From contig DASXYG010000114.1 in NCBI GenBank assembly GCA_036502625.1, positions 1 to 64,000 on the forward strand: 64,000 nucleotides of DNA. Reading direction: 5' to 3'. The DNA is from DASXYG01 sp036502625 (lineage in GTDB: Bacteria; Actinomycetota; Actinomycetes; Streptosporangiales; Streptosporangiaceae). Below are positions 26,554 to 35,697 of the stretch, one piece after another. The notes beneath the pieces are model-generated. The model was given only the letters and a program-made list of their open reading frames with translations. It was not told the origin of the DNA and searched no databases. Made by a program: the position numbers and the translations under genes. The stretch's first letter is position 1; each line of letters begins with the position of its first letter.

Positions 26554-26832
26554 TCAGCCCCGCCGGGGCGACACGGTCACCCGCACCACCTCGCGGCCGC
26601 CCTCATAGCCGAAGCCGGTGACGCGGACGTCGAAGGGCCCGGCGCGGACGACCTGGCGGAGCGGCGCCCGGACGACGTGGTACTCGACCTGGTCGCCGTG
26701 GACGGCGAGCTCGGCGACGTCGCCGTCGCGGGCGCCGAACGCGATCGCGGTGTCGCCGATCCAGGCCTGCGCGGCCTGCGGGATCACCTCGCGCCTGCGG
26801 TTTCCGAACAGCCCCATGGTGTGCACGCTCAC
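26554..26832 (-). CDS. Small protein coupled to the calpain-like protease
   Basis: 92 residues from GTG 26832, whose GTGA overlaps the protease stop; ATG 26817 (MGLFGNRRRE) is an alternative start giving 87 residues. No signal peptide or membrane segment, so it is likely cytosolic. A mixed strand pattern is visible (AWIGDTAIAFGARDGDVAELAVH, FDVRVTGFGYEGGREVVRVTV) but no known family. Tight coupling to a secreted-type protease suggests a partner, chaperone or inhibitor; that is inference only. Confidence 0.65.
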   Translation of the reverse strand: MSVHTMGLFGNRRREVIPQAAQAWIGDTAIAFGARDGDVAELAVHGDQVEYHVVRAPLRQVVRAGPFDVRVTGFGYEGGREVVRVTVSPRRG

Positions 26833-28439
26833 TTCGTCGCCGACCCGTCGAGAATGATATGCGGGTCCGCGAGCTCGTCCGCGGTCAGCGTCACCTGCCG
26901 CGCGTGCGGGCCCCACGGGTTGCCGAGCAGCACGGTGCCGTTCGCGGCGTCCACGTCGAGCACGGCGTACACGTGCTTGGCGACCAGCCCGCGCGGCAGG
27001 TCGTGCGCGCCCTCCTCCACCCCGACGGTGAAGGCGTCCCCTTTGGCGAACCGGTCGCCGATGACGCGGATGTCGGGTTTCCACCTCTCGTAGAGGGGCG
27101 CACGGTCGCGGCGCCCGGTGAGCTCGCGCAGCGCGTCGCTCGGCTGGCCGCCCCAGATCTTGTCGTAGCCGCCGTACCGTTCCGCGAACGCCTTCTCCAG
27201 GATCGCGGGCCAACCGGCCCCGTCCGTACGGGCGCCGTTCCGCGGCAGGTCCGGGGTGACGGTCACCCGGCGCCCATCACCGAAGGTGACGCTGTAGGTG
27301 CCGTTCGGGTTCGTCGTGATCATCTTCTCGATGGTGCCGGGCGACTGCTGCGCGACGGCCTCCATGGGGGCGAGGCACCAGCAGTCGCCCACCCGGCCCT
27401 GGTACACGTCGGCCGCCTTCGGCGCGCCGTCGAACACCGGCCCCTTGAACCGCCGCCATCCGCCGCCGCGGCGGAACGTCGGGTTCTTCACGTGCAGGCG
27501 CCGGAGGACGTCCGGCGGCGCGTACGCCACGACGTCCGCACGCAGGCCGGCGTCGGCCGCCCCGTACATCTGCCTGACCTGCTTGGGCAAAAGATGCCGG
27601 AGGATGTCGGGCTTCAGGTTCACGTCCATCTCGGCCCAGCGGAAGAGGTCGAGCCGTTCCGCCGGGGTCAGCGCGGAGAGGAAGGCGGACCGCTCCTCCG
27701 GGCCGAGCCGCCGGTACTCGTCGAGGAGGCGCCAGCTCTCCCCCGCGGTGAGGTGCCCCCCGCCCTGGTCGTCCCGCCGTGTCCTGGCCGTGTCCAGCAG
27801 GTCGTGTGCCTTCTGGAGGGCCTCGCCCGGGTCCAGGCCAGGAATGCCGGACGGGAGGTAGGTGCGCCCGAGGTCGCGCAGCGCGCGGCCCAGGGCGGCG
27901 GGGTCCCGGTCCCGGACCGCCTTCCTGATCTGGTCGCCGAACTTGATCTTGTCGCCGAAGCCGCCGGGGCACAGCGGGCCGGTCACCGCGCAGCCGAACC
28001 CGCCGGCGCCGAACGTCCTGTCGAGCCACGTTCCGAAGGTCCACGCCGAGGCGCCCGCCGTGAACAGCGCGGCCACCCCCGCACGGGTGTGCTTGGCGCC
28101 CTTCACCAGGCCGTGCAGGCCCCCGCTCGCGTAGTGCACCGCACATCCGAACAGGCCGTGGCAGTTGCCCGTCGGCTTCTTGTGGCCGTGCCCAGCGTCT
28201 TTGCCCGGTGTACGGGGAGCCGGCACGGCATGGGGATCGCGGGCCGCGGCCGGAGGATGCGCGCAGTGCGCCGTTTGGACGACCTCGCAGACGACTGTGC
28301 CGGCGCCGGACGCCAGCCTGGCCGGCATTCCGGCGGCGACCAGGCCCGCGAGGATCAGCGCGGCGACCACGCCGAGCGCGAGGTACTGGAACACCGAGGT
28401 TCCGCGCTCGCCGCGCGCTGACGGCCCGGGTCGCGCCAC
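26829..28439 (-). CDS. Calpain-like (C2) cysteine protease with pilin-type N-terminus
   Basis: 536 residues from GTG 28439, which has GAGGTGG at good spacing; ATG 28496 would add 19 residues. The N-terminus GERG-TSVFQYLALG followed by VVAALILAGLVAAG matches a type IVb (Flp) prepilin leader except Gln for Glu at +5. A Cys-rich middle region and linker precede the protease domain: YQGRVGDCWCLAP (Gln347, Cys353), KHVYAVLDVD (His489) and LLGNPWGP (Asn507), the calpain triad. It probably acts outside the membrane. The 92-residue gene follows with a 4-bp overlap. Confidence 0.85.
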   Translation of the reverse strand: MARPGPSARGERGTSVFQYLALGVVAALILAGLVAAGMPARLASGAGTVVCEVVQTAHCAHPPAAARDPHAVPAPRTPGKDAGHGHKKPTGNCHGLFGCAVHYASGGLHGLVKGAKHTRAGVAALFTAGASAWTFGTWLDRTFGAGGFGCAVTGPLCPGGFGDKIKFGDQIRKAVRDRDPAALGRALRDLGRTYLPSGIPGLDPGEALQKAHDLLDTARTRRDDQGGGHLTAGESWRLLDEYRRLGPEERSAFLSALTPAERLDLFRWAEMDVNLKPDILRHLLPKQVRQMYGAADAGLRADVVAYAPPDVLRRLHVKNPTFRRGGGWRRFKGPVFDGAPKAADVYQGRVGDCWCLAPMEAVAQQSPGTIEKMITTNPNGTYSVTFGDGRRVTVTPDLPRNGARTDGAGWPAILEKAFAERYGGYDKIWGGQPSDALRELTGRRDRAPLYERWKPDIRVIGDRFAKGDAFTVGVEEGAHDLPRGLVAKHVYAVLDVDAANGTVLLGNPWGPHARQVTLTADELADPHIILDGSATK

Positions 28440-28563
28440 GGCGCCACCTCGCGTTCTGGAGAATGGAACGTACGGCGAGAACGTAGTGATCGTCATGTCC
28501 TCGGCACAGGGCCCTGAGGCCCAGTCGCCGTACGTGCGCCGCCGCTACGGAACGCGTAACGGG

Positions 28564-29520
28564 CTAGTTGTGCTGCGGGTACTCCGCGGCGGACTCCGAC
28601 GGGGCGCGGCTCGCCTCGTAGAGGTCGGGTTCGAGGAAGACGACGCGGGCGATGGGCACGGCCTCGCGCAGGCGCTTCTCCGCGGCGTCGATGCCGTCGG
28701 CCACCTCGGAGGCGGTCTCGTCGTGGTTGACCGCGATCTTGGCGCCGACCAGCAGCTCCTCCGGGCCGAGGTGCATGGTGCGGATGTGGATGACGCGGTC
28801 GACCTCGGGGCCGTCCTCGATCGCGGCGACGATCTTGCGGACCACGTCGTCGCTCGCGCTCTCGCCGATGAGCAGGCTCTTCATCTCGATGGCCAGGGTG
28901 ACGGCGACGAACGCGAGGAGGACGCCGATGGCGAGCGTGCCGATGCCGTCCCAGGCGCCGTCGCCGGTGATGACGGCCATGGAGATGCCGAACAGCGCGA
29001 AGACCAGGCCGATCAGCGCCGCGAAGTCCTCCAGGAGGACGACCGGCAGCTCGGGGGACTTCGCGCGGCGGATGAACGTGAACCAGCCGAGCCGCCCGCG
29101 TACCTGGTTGGACTCGCCGATCGCGGTGCGGAAGGAGAAGCCCTCCATGCCGATCGCCGCGATGAGGACCACGAACGCCCAGATCGGCGACTCGACGGGG
29201 TGCGGCTCGACGACCTTCTCGTAGCCCTCGTACAGCGAGAACAGCGCGCCGACGGTGAACAGCACCACGGCCACCACGAACGCGTAGAAGTAGCGCTCGC
29301 GGCCGTAGCCGAACGGGTGGTCGGCGGTGCTGGCCCGGTCGGAGCGGTTCCGCCCGAAGATCAGCAGCGCCTGGTTCCCGGAGTCGGCGACCGAGTGCAC
29401 CGACTCGGCGAGCATCGACGACGACCCGGTGAACAGGAACGCGACGAACTTGATCACGGCGATGCCCAGATTCGCCGCCAACGCGGCGAGGATCGCCTTG
29501 CTACCGCCTTGTGCGCTCAC
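28564..29520 (-). CDS. Cation diffusion facilitator transporter
   Basis: 318 residues from GTG 29520 (VSAQGGSKAILAALAAN), with GGAGG 13 nt upstream. Six membrane segments with the CDF metal-site pattern in TM2 (SSSMLAESVHSVADSGNQ: His and Asp) and the post-TM DHPFGYGRERYFYAF. The C-terminal cytoplasmic domain is VDRVIHIRTMHLGPEELLVGAKI. It exports Zn2+, Fe2+ or related ions by proton antiport; the metal is not predictable. It follows the sugar-phosphate isomerase gene in one direction. Confidence 0.9.
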   Translation of the reverse strand: MSAQGGSKAILAALAANLGIAVIKFVAFLFTGSSSMLAESVHSVADSGNQALLIFGRNRSDRASTADHPFGYGRERYFYAFVVAVVLFTVGALFSLYEGYEKVVEPHPVESPIWAFVVLIAAIGMEGFSFRTAIGESNQVRGRLGWFTFIRRAKSPELPVVLLEDFAALIGLVFALFGISMAVITGDGAWDGIGTLAIGVLLAFVAVTLAIEMKSLLIGESASDDVVRKIVAAIEDGPEVDRVIHIRTMHLGPEELLVGAKIAVNHDETASEVADGIDAAEKRLREAVPIARVVFLEPDLYEASRAPSESAAEYPQHN

Positions 29521-29629
29521 GCCCGCGCTCGACCTCCACCTGCAGTTACGTCCACCGTCCGCCGGTTCGCCCACACCGGCAAGACCCGTACTTTACCGAG
29601 ACATGGCCGATGATCCACCAAGATCCACA

Positions 29630-30781
29630 TCACTCGGACGACGGGTCGGCGATCTCCGCCTTCAGCCGGTCGATGATCTCCACGGGGGTGGGGTCGATGC
29701 CGTAGGCGAGCGCGAGGTAGACGCTGGCGTAGTCGGTGACGGTGATCAGCGACGCGAGCCGGGCGAGCGGGGTGGCGCCCTCGGCGGGGAGCTCGGAGAT
29801 CGGCACGCCGCGCTCGGCGGCCAGCCGGGCGGTGGCCTCGCGGCGGCGGGCGGTCTGCGGGTGCTCCTCGGTGTCACGCAGCAGGACGAGGCGCAGGCGG
29901 GGCGGGCCGAGGGGGTCCTCCACGCGGTCGCGGAAGATGTCGACCGGCTCGATATCGGCGCCGAACCAGCCATCGAGCGCCACCACCTGGTTGTGGTCGG
30001 CCTCGGGCAGGGCGCCGGCGATCGAGGGGTATTTGGCGTTCTCGGCGAGCTGGCAGGACAAGCGGTACGCCGCGACGGCGGCCAGCGGCGAGCTGCCCCA
30101 CACCATAGGCACCGTGCCGACCAGCTCGCGCGCCAGCACCTTCCCCGGGTTGACCAGCGACTCGGTGGCCGGCCCGCAGCGGGCGGCGAGGTCTTCGAGC
30201 AGGGCGGCCAGCGTCTCGTACGGATCGGGGCCGGGATCGAACAGCCGCAGCTCCGCGGCGGCCGCGACCAGCGGGATCGCGAGCCCCCACAGCGTGGACC
30301 GCGGCTGTCCCGCGGACTCGACCGGCACGAACACGCCCCCGGCCTGCGTGGCGACGTCGGCCAGCGGGGAACCGGCGGCGCCGACGGCCAGCAGACGGCA
30401 GCCGCGCCGCGCCGCCTCACGGGCGACGCTCAGCGTCTCCTCGGTGGCGCCCGAGCAGGACACCGCCATGACCAGGTCGGCGGCGCCGACCCAGCCGGGC
30501 AGGGTGTAGTCGCGGACGGTCAGGACCGGGACGGGGCACCCGCTCCCGCACACCGCCGCCAGTACGTCGCCGGCCACGCCGGAGCCGCCCATGCCCGCCG
30601 CGACGACCGCGCGCGGCCGCCCCTCGTCGGCGAGCCGCGCCACCCCCGCCTCGGCGGCGGCCCGCGCGGCGACCCGCACCTGCGCCGCGCCCGACGCCAC
30701 GGCGCGCAGCATCTCGCCGGGATCGTGCGCGGCCAGCGCCTCGGTGTCGTCGAGCCGGGACTCGTCGAGTTCGAGGTCCAC
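29630..30781 (-). CDS. SIS-domain phosphoglucose/phosphomannose isomerase-like protein
   Basis: 383 residues from GTG 30781. Two SIS folds: AAGMGGSGVAGDVLAAVCG and VMAVSCSGATEETLSVAREA in the first, and VWGSSPLAAVAAYRLSCQLAENAKYPS in the second, typical of bifunctional phosphoglucose/phosphomannose isomerases. It probably interconverts fructose-6-phosphate and mannose-6-phosphate, supplying phosphomannomutase for GDP-mannose. The GTG overlaps the Trm112-like stop by one base. Conserved neighbour of manB in actinobacteria. Confidence 0.88.
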   Translation of the reverse strand: MDLELDESRLDDTEALAAHDPGEMLRAVASGAAQVRVAARAAAEAGVARLADEGRPRAVVAAGMGGSGVAGDVLAAVCGSGCPVPVLTVRDYTLPGWVGAADLVMAVSCSGATEETLSVAREAARRGCRLLAVGAAGSPLADVATQAGGVFVPVESAGQPRSTLWGLAIPLVAAAAELRLFDPGPDPYETLAALLEDLAARCGPATESLVNPGKVLARELVGTVPMVWGSSPLAAVAAYRLSCQLAENAKYPSIAGALPEADHNQVVALDGWFGADIEPVDIFRDRVEDPLGPPRLRLVLLRDTEEHPQTARRREATARLAAERGVPISELPAEGATPLARLASLITVTDYASVYLALAYGIDPTPVEIIDRLKAEIADPSSE

Positions 30782-30963
30782 TACGACCTCTCGGGCTTGC
30801 GCGCCTCGTCGACCAGCAGCACCGGAATGTCGTCACGCACCGGGTAGGCCAGGCCGCACGCGTCGTTGGTGCAGACCAACTCGCTCGCGGCGTCGTCCGC
30901 GCGCAGCGGCGACTTGCACTGCGGGCAGGTGATGATCTCCATCAACCAGGAATCGATCTTCAT
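30781..30963 (-). CDS. Trm112-like zinc-ribbon protein
   Basis: 60 residues. IITCPQCKSPLRADDAASELVCTNDACGLAYPVRDDIPVLL contains two cysteine pairs (CPQC and CTNDAC) of a zinc ribbon, followed by the Trm112 signature YPVRDDIPVLL. Eukaryotic Trm112 activates methyltransferases; the role of the bacterial form is not established. It lies between manB and the isomerase gene with a one-base overlap, so it belongs to that operon. Confidence 0.9.
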   Translation of the reverse strand: MKIDSWLMEIITCPQCKSPLRADDAASELVCTNDACGLAYPVRDDIPVLLVDEARKPERS

Positions 30964-30977
30964 ATCGTGAACTCCGA

Positions 30978-32333
30978 TCAGCTTCGAATAAGGCCGAGCA
31001 CCTCGTCGCGCACCTTCGCCATCTGCTCCTCATCGGCGGCCTCGGCGTTGAGCCGCAGCAGCGGCTCGGTGTTGGACGGGCGCAGGTTGAACCACCAGTC
31101 GCCGGCGCCGACGGTCAGGCCGTCGAGGGTGTCGATCGTCACGCCGGGGCGGTCGGCGAACGCGGCGCGCACCCGCTCGGTGGCGGCCGCCTGGTCGGCG
31201 ACCTCGCTGTTGATCTCGCCCGACGCGGAGTAGCGCGAGAACTCGGCCATGAGCTGGGACAGCGGACGCTCCTGCGAACCCAGCGCGGCGATGGTGTGCA
31301 GCGCGGCGAGCATGCCGGAGTCGGCGAACCAGAAGTCGCGGAAGTAGAAGTGGCCGGAGTGCTCGCCGCCGAAGACGGCGCCCTGCTCGGCCATCGTGGC
31401 CTTAATGAACGAGTGGCCGACGCGGGTGCGCACCGGCGTGCCGCCGTGTTCCCTGACGATCTCCGGCACGGCGCGCGACGTGATCAGGTTGTGGATGATC
31501 ACCGAGCCGGGCTCGCGGGCCAGCTCGCGCGTGGCGATCAGCGCGGTCAGCGCGGACGGCGGGACCGCTTCGCCGCGCTCGTCGACCACGAAGCAGCGGT
31601 CGGCGTCGCCGTCGAAGGCGAGCCCGGCGTCGGCACCGGTCTCGCGCACCTTCGCCTGGAGGTCGCGCAGGTTGGCGGGGTCGATCGGGTTGGCCTCGTG
31701 GTTCGGGAACGAGCCGTCGAGCTCGAAGTACATCGGGACGAGGTCGATCGGCAGGCCCGCGAACACCTTCGGCACCGTCAGCCCGCCCATGCCGTTCCCC
31801 GCGTCGGCGACGATCTTCAGCGGGCGGATGCCGGACAGGTTGACCAGCGTCTTCAGGTGATCGGCGTAACCCGACAGCAGGTCGCGCCGGCTCACCGTGC
31901 CCGGGGCGCCGTCGTACGCCGGGACGCCGTTGTCGATCATCGCGCGGATCTCGGCCAGGCCCGTCTCCTCGCCGACCGGCCGCGCACCGGAGCGGCACAG
32001 CTTGATGCCGTTGTAGCGCGCGGGGTTGTGGCTGGCGGTGAACATGGCGCCGGGGACGTTGAGGCTGCCGCTCGCGTAGTAGAGCAGGTCGGTGGAGCCG
32101 AGGCCCGCCTCCACGACGTTCGCCCCCTGGGAGGTGGCACCGGCGGCGAACGCGGCGGCCAGGCCGGGCGACGAGGCGCGCATGTCGTGCGCGGTCACGA
32201 CGACGGGGGCGCCGGTGACGCGGACGAAGGCGGCGCCGACGGACTCCGCGACCGACTCGTCGAGCTCATCCGGCACGACACCCCGGATGTCGTACGCCTT
32301 GAAGATCTTCGAGAGATCGGGTTGATCGGACAC
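30978..32333 (-). CDS. manB: Phosphomannomutase/phosphoglucomutase
   Basis: 451 residues from GTG 32333 (VSDQPDLSKIFKAYDIRGV), with GGAG 5-6 nt upstream. Active-site phosphoserine loop MFTASHNPARYNGIK, metal loop LAFDGDADRCFVVD, sugar-specificity region GGEHSGHFYFRD and phosphate-binding RPSNTEPLLR are all present. It converts mannose-6-phosphate to mannose-1-phosphate for GDP-mannose, lipoglycans and glycosylation. First gene of the manB, Trm112-like, SIS, CDF series. Confidence 0.95.
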   Translation of the reverse strand: MSDQPDLSKIFKAYDIRGVVPDELDESVAESVGAAFVRVTGAPVVVTAHDMRASSPGLAAAFAAGATSQGANVVEAGLGSTDLLYYASGSLNVPGAMFTASHNPARYNGIKLCRSGARPVGEETGLAEIRAMIDNGVPAYDGAPGTVSRRDLLSGYADHLKTLVNLSGIRPLKIVADAGNGMGGLTVPKVFAGLPIDLVPMYFELDGSFPNHEANPIDPANLRDLQAKVRETGADAGLAFDGDADRCFVVDERGEAVPPSALTALIATRELAREPGSVIIHNLITSRAVPEIVREHGGTPVRTRVGHSFIKATMAEQGAVFGGEHSGHFYFRDFWFADSGMLAALHTIAALGSQERPLSQLMAEFSRYSASGEINSEVADQAAATERVRAAFADRPGVTIDTLDGLTVGAGDWWFNLRPSNTEPLLRLNAEAADEEQMAKVRDEVLGLIRS

Positions 32334-32429
32334 ACCAGCTCCGTCGGCTCGTCGCTGTCGCACTGACGGAAACGAGCTTATCGGCCGTTCCCGGCCTCAG
32401 GAGCCCGTCGATCCTGGCCTGTGGAAAAC

Positions 32430-32792
32430 TCAGGTCTCCGGCGGAGTGGAGCGCAGAACCCGCAGGTGGCCGCGCCTCCCGACCTCGACGCCCTGCCCGA
32501 CCGGCTCGGTGCCCGGCACCGGTCTCGCGGCCTCGCGTACGGCGTTGGCCAGCGCCTCCAGGTCGTCACTGCTCGGCTGCGCGTCGGCGGGCTCGCCGGG
32601 AAGCCGGACGATCTCCCAGCCGCGCGGAGCGGTCAGCCGTTCGGCGTGGTCGGCGCAGAGGTCATAGCAGTGCGGCTCGACGTACGCCGCGAGCGGACCG
32701 AGAACCGCGGTGGAGTCCGCGTATACGTACGTGAGCGTGAAGACGGCAGGCTGCTTGCAGGCGGTGCGGGAGCAGCGGCGTACTGGGCTCAC
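32430..32792 (-). CDS. DUF3499 protein with zinc-ribbon-like cysteines
   Basis: 120 residues. The conserved actinobacterial start MSPVRRCSRTACKQPAVFTLTYVY and PHCYDLCADHAERLTAPRGW give two cysteine pairs with a histidine, suggesting zinc binding. The C-terminal half (residues 70-120) is variable. Function unknown; it regularly neighbours manB and the metallopeptidase-like gene and is divergent from the latter across 156 bp. Confidence 0.88.
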   Translation of the reverse strand: MSPVRRCSRTACKQPAVFTLTYVYADSTAVLGPLAAYVEPHCYDLCADHAERLTAPRGWEIVRLPGEPADAQPSSDDLEALANAVREAARPVPGTEPVGQGVEVGRRGHLRVLRSTPPET

Positions 32793-32948
32793 AGGCGGAC
32801 GTTATCCCCTCAGGGGCCCTGGCGCCACCACCGGACCCCCCGTTGACCGCCGTGTCGCAAAGGTCGCGCTTGGGATGGCCTGAGGCCGCAATGCCCGGCG
32901 TACCGTCCCTGCTGGCCCGGGGGTTCATGACGGCACTACTCTCAAGGG

Positions 32949-33428
32949 GTGCGACCCATGCACCCGCGCCGTGCTTCCCAGCCGGTCCCGCCGCCGACGG
33001 GCCGGACGAACCCACGGGCGCGCCGCCGCGACCGGCACGGCAGGGGCATCCGCGGGCCCCTGGCCCCGCCCCAAGTGCCGCTCATCCGCAGCCGCGCCCA
33101 GCGTTTCGACGACCTCGTCCTCGACGCCGTCGCCCGGCTCGAACGCCGCTGGGCGACCGAGCTCGCGCGGGTCGAGTTCGCCGTCGAGGAGGTGCCGCCG
33201 GTCGACGCCTGGACGCGCCCCGGCGACCCCATCCCGCTGGCCGAATACCGCGAGGAACAGGGCGAGATCCCGGCCCGCATCGTGGTCTACCGCCGCCCCC
33301 TGGAGATCCGCGCGGCCGACGGCGGCGAGCTGAGCTCCCTCGTCCACGACGTGGTCGTCGAGGGCGTCGCCGACATGCTCGGGCTGGAACCCGAGACGGT
33401 CGACCCCGACTACGGATTCGGCTACTGA
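32949..33428 (+). CDS. Zincin-like metallopeptidase-family protein (possibly inactive)
   Basis: 159 residues from GTG 32949; ATG 32958 is an alternative with AAGGG about 10 nt upstream. The arginine-rich N-terminus (RRRDRHGRGIRGPL) is followed by RAQRFDDLVLDAVARLERRW, PARIVVYRRPLEIRA and LVHDVVVEGVADMLGLEPETVDPDYGFGY. In the wider family the histidine helix is HExxH; here it reads HDVVVE, so metal-dependent catalysis is doubtful. Conserved next to DUF3499 and DUF5719. Confidence 0.8.
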   Translation: MRPMHPRRASQPVPPPTGRTNPRARRRDRHGRGIRGPLAPPQVPLIRSRAQRFDDLVLDAVARLERRWATELARVEFAVEEVPPVDAWTRPGDPIPLAEYREEQGEIPARIVVYRRPLEIRAADGGELSSLVHDVVVEGVADMLGLEPETVDPDYGFGY

Positions 33429-33441
33429 CCGTCGCCCGAGG

Positions 33442-35697
33442 TCAGCGCACCACCGCGCCGAGCGAGCCGTTCGCCGGGTAGACAGGTACGGTCCCCGCGG
33501 CCGACTCCAAGGGGTCCAGGGTCAGCAGCTTGCCGCCGTCCACCTTGCGCCACAGGACGCGCGCGGCGTACAGGCGGCCCGTTCCGGACGTACGGGTGGC
33601 CGCGATGCCGTAGCCGGACGCGCTGCCGTGCGGCACCGGCGGCGCCACCTCCATGGTGCGGCCCGACTTGATCGTGACGGTCTTGGTCGACCCCGTGCCG
33701 CGCGCCGTCTCCGTGGAGACCCGCGCCGTGACGCCGCCGCCGAGCGCGGTCAGCACCACGGACGCCTGGTAGCCCTGGTCGCCGCGGTTCACCGCCGCGA
33801 CGCCGCGCCCGTCGAGGGGCGGTTCCGCCGCGGTGTACGCGACGTCGCCGCCGCCGGAGTACGAGCTGCGCGCCCGCAGCCCCGCCACCACCGGGACGTC
33901 CGAGGTGAGCGTCAGGGCGCACGGGCGGCCGGACAGCATTCCGTCCATCGGCATCGGCACCACCGCGCCCGCGGGGACCTGCACGACGCCGTCGCCGCCG
34001 GGCACGATCGTGCCGTTCGGCGTCACGGCCCGCACCCGTACGGTCGCGTCGCGGTCGCCGGGCGCGGCGAGGAGCAGGTCGCGGCCGCCCGAGCCGCCCG
34101 GCACCCCGGGCACGACCAGGCTGGTCGCCGGTGCGGAGCCGCCGGGCACGAAGTCCGCGCCCGCCTTGCCCTTGCCCGCCGCCTCTACGGCCGCCGAGAC
34201 GCGGCCCATGGACGTACGGACGTGCAGCGCCGCGAGCCGCGCACCGCGCGCCCGGGTCGCCAGGGAGACGACCTCGCTGCCGTGCGGCGGCACGAAGACC
34301 GCGCCGGCCTGGCTCTCGTCGAGCTCGCCGACGTCGGAGAAGACGTCGACGCTGACCGTGGCCGGGCCGTCGTCCGGGTTGGCCACGCGCAGCCGCAGGT
34401 CGCCGTCCTCGGGACCGGGGCCGACGAACCAGGAGTCCGTGGCCGGGCGCGTGCAGTGCGTGCCGCTCAGCGCCCCCTTGCCGCCCTTGCCGACGCTGAT
34501 CTGCCCGCTGGTCAGGCCCGCCGCGAGCCCGCCCGACCCGCTGACGACCAGCGGTTCCGCGGGCCGCGTGACATCGCCGAACCACCCCGTACCGGCCCGC
34601 CCGAGCACCGCGACCCGCTTTCCCCCGGCGCCCGCACGCCGCACCTCGGCGCGTCCCGCCCCCGAGCCGGCGCCCGGGCTGACGACCCCGAACCGCGTAG
34701 TGGCGCCGCCCCCCATCTCCGCCCCCGGACACGCCACCAGCGACGACACGACGTCCACCCGCCGCGCCTCCATCACCCGCACCCGCGCGTTCGCCGGGGA
34801 GGGCGTACTGAAATGCGCCACCCCGTACAACGCCGCGAGCGCCACGACCACAAGCCCAACAAGCGCAAACCGATTAGAAACCAACCAGGCGACCGGCACA
34901 TCCCGCCCACCCCACCGAATCCCCGGCCCCCCGGGACCCTCATCCCCGGAGCCCCCACCCCTCGCAGCGCCTTCAGCCCCGCCTGGGCTCTCAGCCCCAC
35001 CCGAGCCTTTAGCCGCAGAGTCTCCAGCCCCGGCAGAGCCCCCAGCTCCCGCAGAGCCCTCACCGCCACCGGGCACGCCACCATCCCGCGCAGCGTCCGC
35101 GCCCACGCCCCCAAGGCCGCCCGCGCCGCCGCCAGCACCATCCACGTTCCCGACGCCGTACGGGCTCCCGGAACTGTCCGCACCCCCGACGCCGTACGGG
35201 TCCCGGGCCTCGCCAAGGGGCGCCCCGCTAAGACCGCCTGGCGGGAGGCCAGGGGCCTCGGGGCGGGCGCCGTACCGCTCCTCTGCCCTCGGGACGGGGC
35301 CGGTGTCCGTACGGGGCAGGGCCGCTGTGCTCTCCGGGTCCGCGCTCGGCGCGGCGCGTCCGCCCCGGTCGCCTGCGGGCGTGTGCTCGCTCCGGCGGGA
35401 GCCGGGGGCCTCGTCCTCGGGCGGGCCCGCGTCGGCGGGTGTGCCCTCCAGGCGGCGTGTGCGCGGGCCGGACGCGTCCTCCGTGCGGGCGCGTTCGAGG
35501 GCGCCGCGCCAGGCGTCCACCACCAGCGTGGCGTCTCCGGGCGTCATGTCCGCCTCGGCGTCGCCCTCGTGGATGCGCTCGAACGCCTCGCCGCCCCCGG
35601 CGGGCCGGGTCGCGCTCGGCGCCTCGTCCGCAGCCGGTGCGGACCGCTCCTCGGGCGCGGCTTCGGGCTTCTTGCGGCCGCGGGGCAGCCTCACCAC
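33442..35697 (-). CDS. DUF5719 membrane-anchored protein
   Basis: 751 residues. A long disordered Gly/Pro/Glu-rich cytoplasmic region (about 1-265, with GAGGSAGAGDSAAKGSGGAES-like stretches) precedes one membrane segment (RFALVGLVVVALAALYGVAHF) and an extracytoplasmic beta-rich DUF5719 domain with two conserved cysteines visible (SSLVACPGAEMGGG; SGTHCTRP). In actinobacteria it always follows the large glycosyltransferase, whose 3' end it overlaps by 7 bp here; a shared cell-envelope role is inferred. Confidence 0.88.
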   Translation of the reverse strand: MVRLPRGRKKPEAAPEERSAPAADEAPSATRPAGGGEAFERIHEGDAEADMTPGDATLVVDAWRGALERARTEDASGPRTRRLEGTPADAGPPEDEAPGSRRSEHTPAGDRGGRAAPSADPESTAALPRTDTGPVPRAEERYGARPEAPGLPPGGLSGAPLGEARDPYGVGGADSSGSPYGVGNVDGAGGGAGGLGGVGADAARDGGVPGGGEGSAGAGGSAGAGDSAAKGSGGAESPGGAEGAARGGGSGDEGPGGPGIRWGGRDVPVAWLVSNRFALVGLVVVALAALYGVAHFSTPSPANARVRVMEARRVDVVSSLVACPGAEMGGGATTRFGVVSPGAGSGAGRAEVRRAGAGGKRVAVLGRAGTGWFGDVTRPAEPLVVSGSGGLAAGLTSGQISVGKGGKGALSGTHCTRPATDSWFVGPGPEDGDLRLRVANPDDGPATVSVDVFSDVGELDESQAGAVFVPPHGSEVVSLATRARGARLAALHVRTSMGRVSAAVEAAGKGKAGADFVPGGSAPATSLVVPGVPGGSGGRDLLLAAPGDRDATVRVRAVTPNGTIVPGGDGVVQVPAGAVVPMPMDGMLSGRPCALTLTSDVPVVAGLRARSSYSGGGDVAYTAAEPPLDGRGVAAVNRGDQGYQASVVLTALGGGVTARVSTETARGTGSTKTVTIKSGRTMEVAPPVPHGSASGYGIAATRTSGTGRLYAARVLWRKVDGGKLLTLDPLESAAGTVPVYPANGSLGAVVR

